Source: Miltoncostaea oceani (lineage in GTDB: Bacteria; Actinomycetota; Thermoleophilia; Miltoncostaeales; Miltoncostaeaceae). From it: DNA of 64,000 nucleotides. Numbering within the stretch: the stretch's first letter is position 1; each line of letters opens with the position of its first letter. Shown here piece after piece: positions 63,194 through 64,000 of the stretch. The notes below the pieces were generated by a model. The model had not been told where the DNA came from. It made no database searches and worked only from the letters and a program-made list of their open reading frames with translations. Position numbers and translations under genes: made by a program. The stretch is taken from NCBI RefSeq assembly GCF_018141545.1, contig NZ_CP064356.1:3299001-3363000 (forward strand). The letters run 5' to 3'.

Positions 63194-64000
63194 ATGATGA
63201 AGCCAGCGACCCACACCGTGAACGAGCTATTCGAACGCGATGTCCGGTACGTCGTCCCACTGTTTCAGCGGCCGTACGTATGGGACCGTGAGGATCAGTG
63301 GGAGCCTTTGTGGGAGGACATCTGCGTCCTCCTCGACCACCAGGCCGAGGCGGCGACCAGCCCCGTGCCATCGCACTTCCTCGGAGCGATCGTCCTTGAG
63401 CAGGACGACGTGTTCGTGCCGGGCGCGATCCCGGTCTTCACCGTCATCGACGGCCAGCAGCGCCTTACCACGCTTCAGCTCCTCCTTGCCGCCGCAGCAG
63501 CGGCTCTGCGCGAGGCTGGCGCCGAAGACGACGCGGAGCTGCTCGACGACTTGGTTCGCAACAACCCGAAGAAGGCCAAGGGGGACGAGCTCTTCAAGGT
63601 CTGGCCGACGAATGCCAACCGCGCAGCCTTCGCCGCGGTCATGGCGCCGAACGGGCCGGCCCCGGATCGGGAGGACGATCCCGATAACCGCATCGATGAG
63701 GCCTACGCGTACTTCCGGGAGCGCATCGCCGAATGGTTGAGTGCACAGGGCGATCTCGATGAGGGGGGCTCGTCCGGCGCGCGAGCCCTGCTCCTTCGGA
63801 TCACTTTGGTGGATCTCCTGCGGCTCGTATCGATAACCCTCGAAGCGGGCGACAACGCCCAGGTGATCTTCGAGACCTTAAACGCCCGGGGCACTCCTCT
63901 TCTAGCCCTCGACCTGGTGAAGAACGCGGTCTTCCACGCGGCGGCCCGCCACGGCGAGGAGGTCGAGACCCTCTACGAGCAGCGCTGGCGACCCGAACTC
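63194..64000 (+). CDS. DUF262 (GmrSD-type) domain protein, 5' part
   Basis: The first 269 codons lie in the window and the gene continues past 64000. VNELFERDVRYVVPLFQRPYVWDREDQWEPLWEDI (PxxQRxYVW), HFLGAIVLEQ, VFTVIDGQQRLTTLQLLLAA (DGQQR, the nucleotide-binding/ParB-like motif) and IFETLNARGTPLLALDLVKN match DUF262, the N-terminal module of GmrS/GmrD type IV restriction enzymes and many defence proteins. Base use is less GC-rich than neighbours and it contains TTA (63878), CTA and ATA codons, typical of an acquired gene. Two ATG codons (63194, 63197) start it. Confidence 0.88.
   Translation, partial: MMKPATHTVNELFERDVRYVVPLFQRPYVWDREDQWEPLWEDICVLLDHQAEAATSPVPSHFLGAIVLEQDDVFVPGAIPVFTVIDGQQRLTTLQLLLAAAAAALREAGAEDDAELLDDLVRNNPKKAKGDELFKVWPTNANRAAFAAVMAPNGPAPDREDDPDNRIDEAYAYFRERIAEWLSAQGDLDEGGSSGARALLLRITLVDLLRLVSITLEAGDNAQVIFETLNARGTPLLALDLVKNAVFHAAARHGEEVETLYEQRWRPEL

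Overview
The window is a very GC-rich, densely coded chromosomal segment from a Gram-positive-type bacterium. Lipobox lipoproteins, three luciferase-like flavin/F420-type oxidoreductases, separate LigD polymerase and ligase genes, MMPL exporters, a GNAT-ADP-forming acyl-CoA synthetase fusion and many 4-bp GTGA/ATGA overlaps point to Actinobacteriota. A deep lineage such as Thermoleophilia is my guess, not something the sequence proves. I found no rRNA or tRNA gene, no insertion sequence and no CRISPR array. No stretch longer than about 300 bp lacks a gene.

Layout. 1-6057: start of a VOC protein with a twin-palindrome promoter; a protein-acetylation pair (HDAC-like deacetylase downstream of a GNAT/acyl-CoA synthetase fusion); a two-TM membrane protein; a secreted protein; a DICT-domain protein. 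6239-14772: methyltransferase, membrane-anchored PI-PLC-like protein, LigD ligase plus polymerase pair, FAD monooxygenase, secreted PQQ-type sugar dehydrogenase, phosphodiester-glycosidase-like protein. 14748-24409: GT4 glycosyltransferase, small phosphatase, SDR, lipoprotein, LLM oxidoreductase, secreted beta-propeller, a pentapeptide-repeat/TM/RodZ-C-like fusion, TerC. 24431-30436: sensory-rhodopsin-transducer homologue with a 29-aa basic peptide, a BBE-like FAD oxidase, and a four-gene iron-siderophore ABC operon.

30566-36311: large ATPase-LuxR regulator behind a NagD-like phosphatase, two tandem amphi-Trp-like proteins, LLM oxidoreductase, then cytochrome oxidase. 35772-39168 encodes a B-type-looking haem-copper oxidase: CuA subunit II, subunit I fused to a c-type cytochrome, and CtaG. 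39165-42799 is a TetR-controlled operon (DUF4260 protein, TetR, TfoX-N protein, MMPL). 42833-44678 is MerR-ahcY. 44761-45573 is an AT-richer foreign-looking insertion next to the C-terminal stump of an alpha/beta hydrolase. 45554-51013 holds a PRC-barrel protein, an LLM oxidoreductase and two convergent GH13 enzymes. 51155-54661 is a complete betaine/choline-type ABC operon. 54744-63154 holds LapA, MFS/GntR, MMPL, GST, AKR and a frameshifted ABC exporter. 63194-64000 is the start of a DUF262 (GmrSD-type) gene running off the end, perhaps the edge of a defence island.

Points needing a second look: two genes have no ATG/GTG/TTG that includes their conserved N-terminus, and CTG is the only reasonable in-frame start (ctaG, LuxR ATPase). 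One siderophore permease cannot reach its N-terminus without a shift in a 7-C run, and one ABC exporter is split at a 6-C run. These last two suggest homopolymer indels in the assembly or natural frameshifts.
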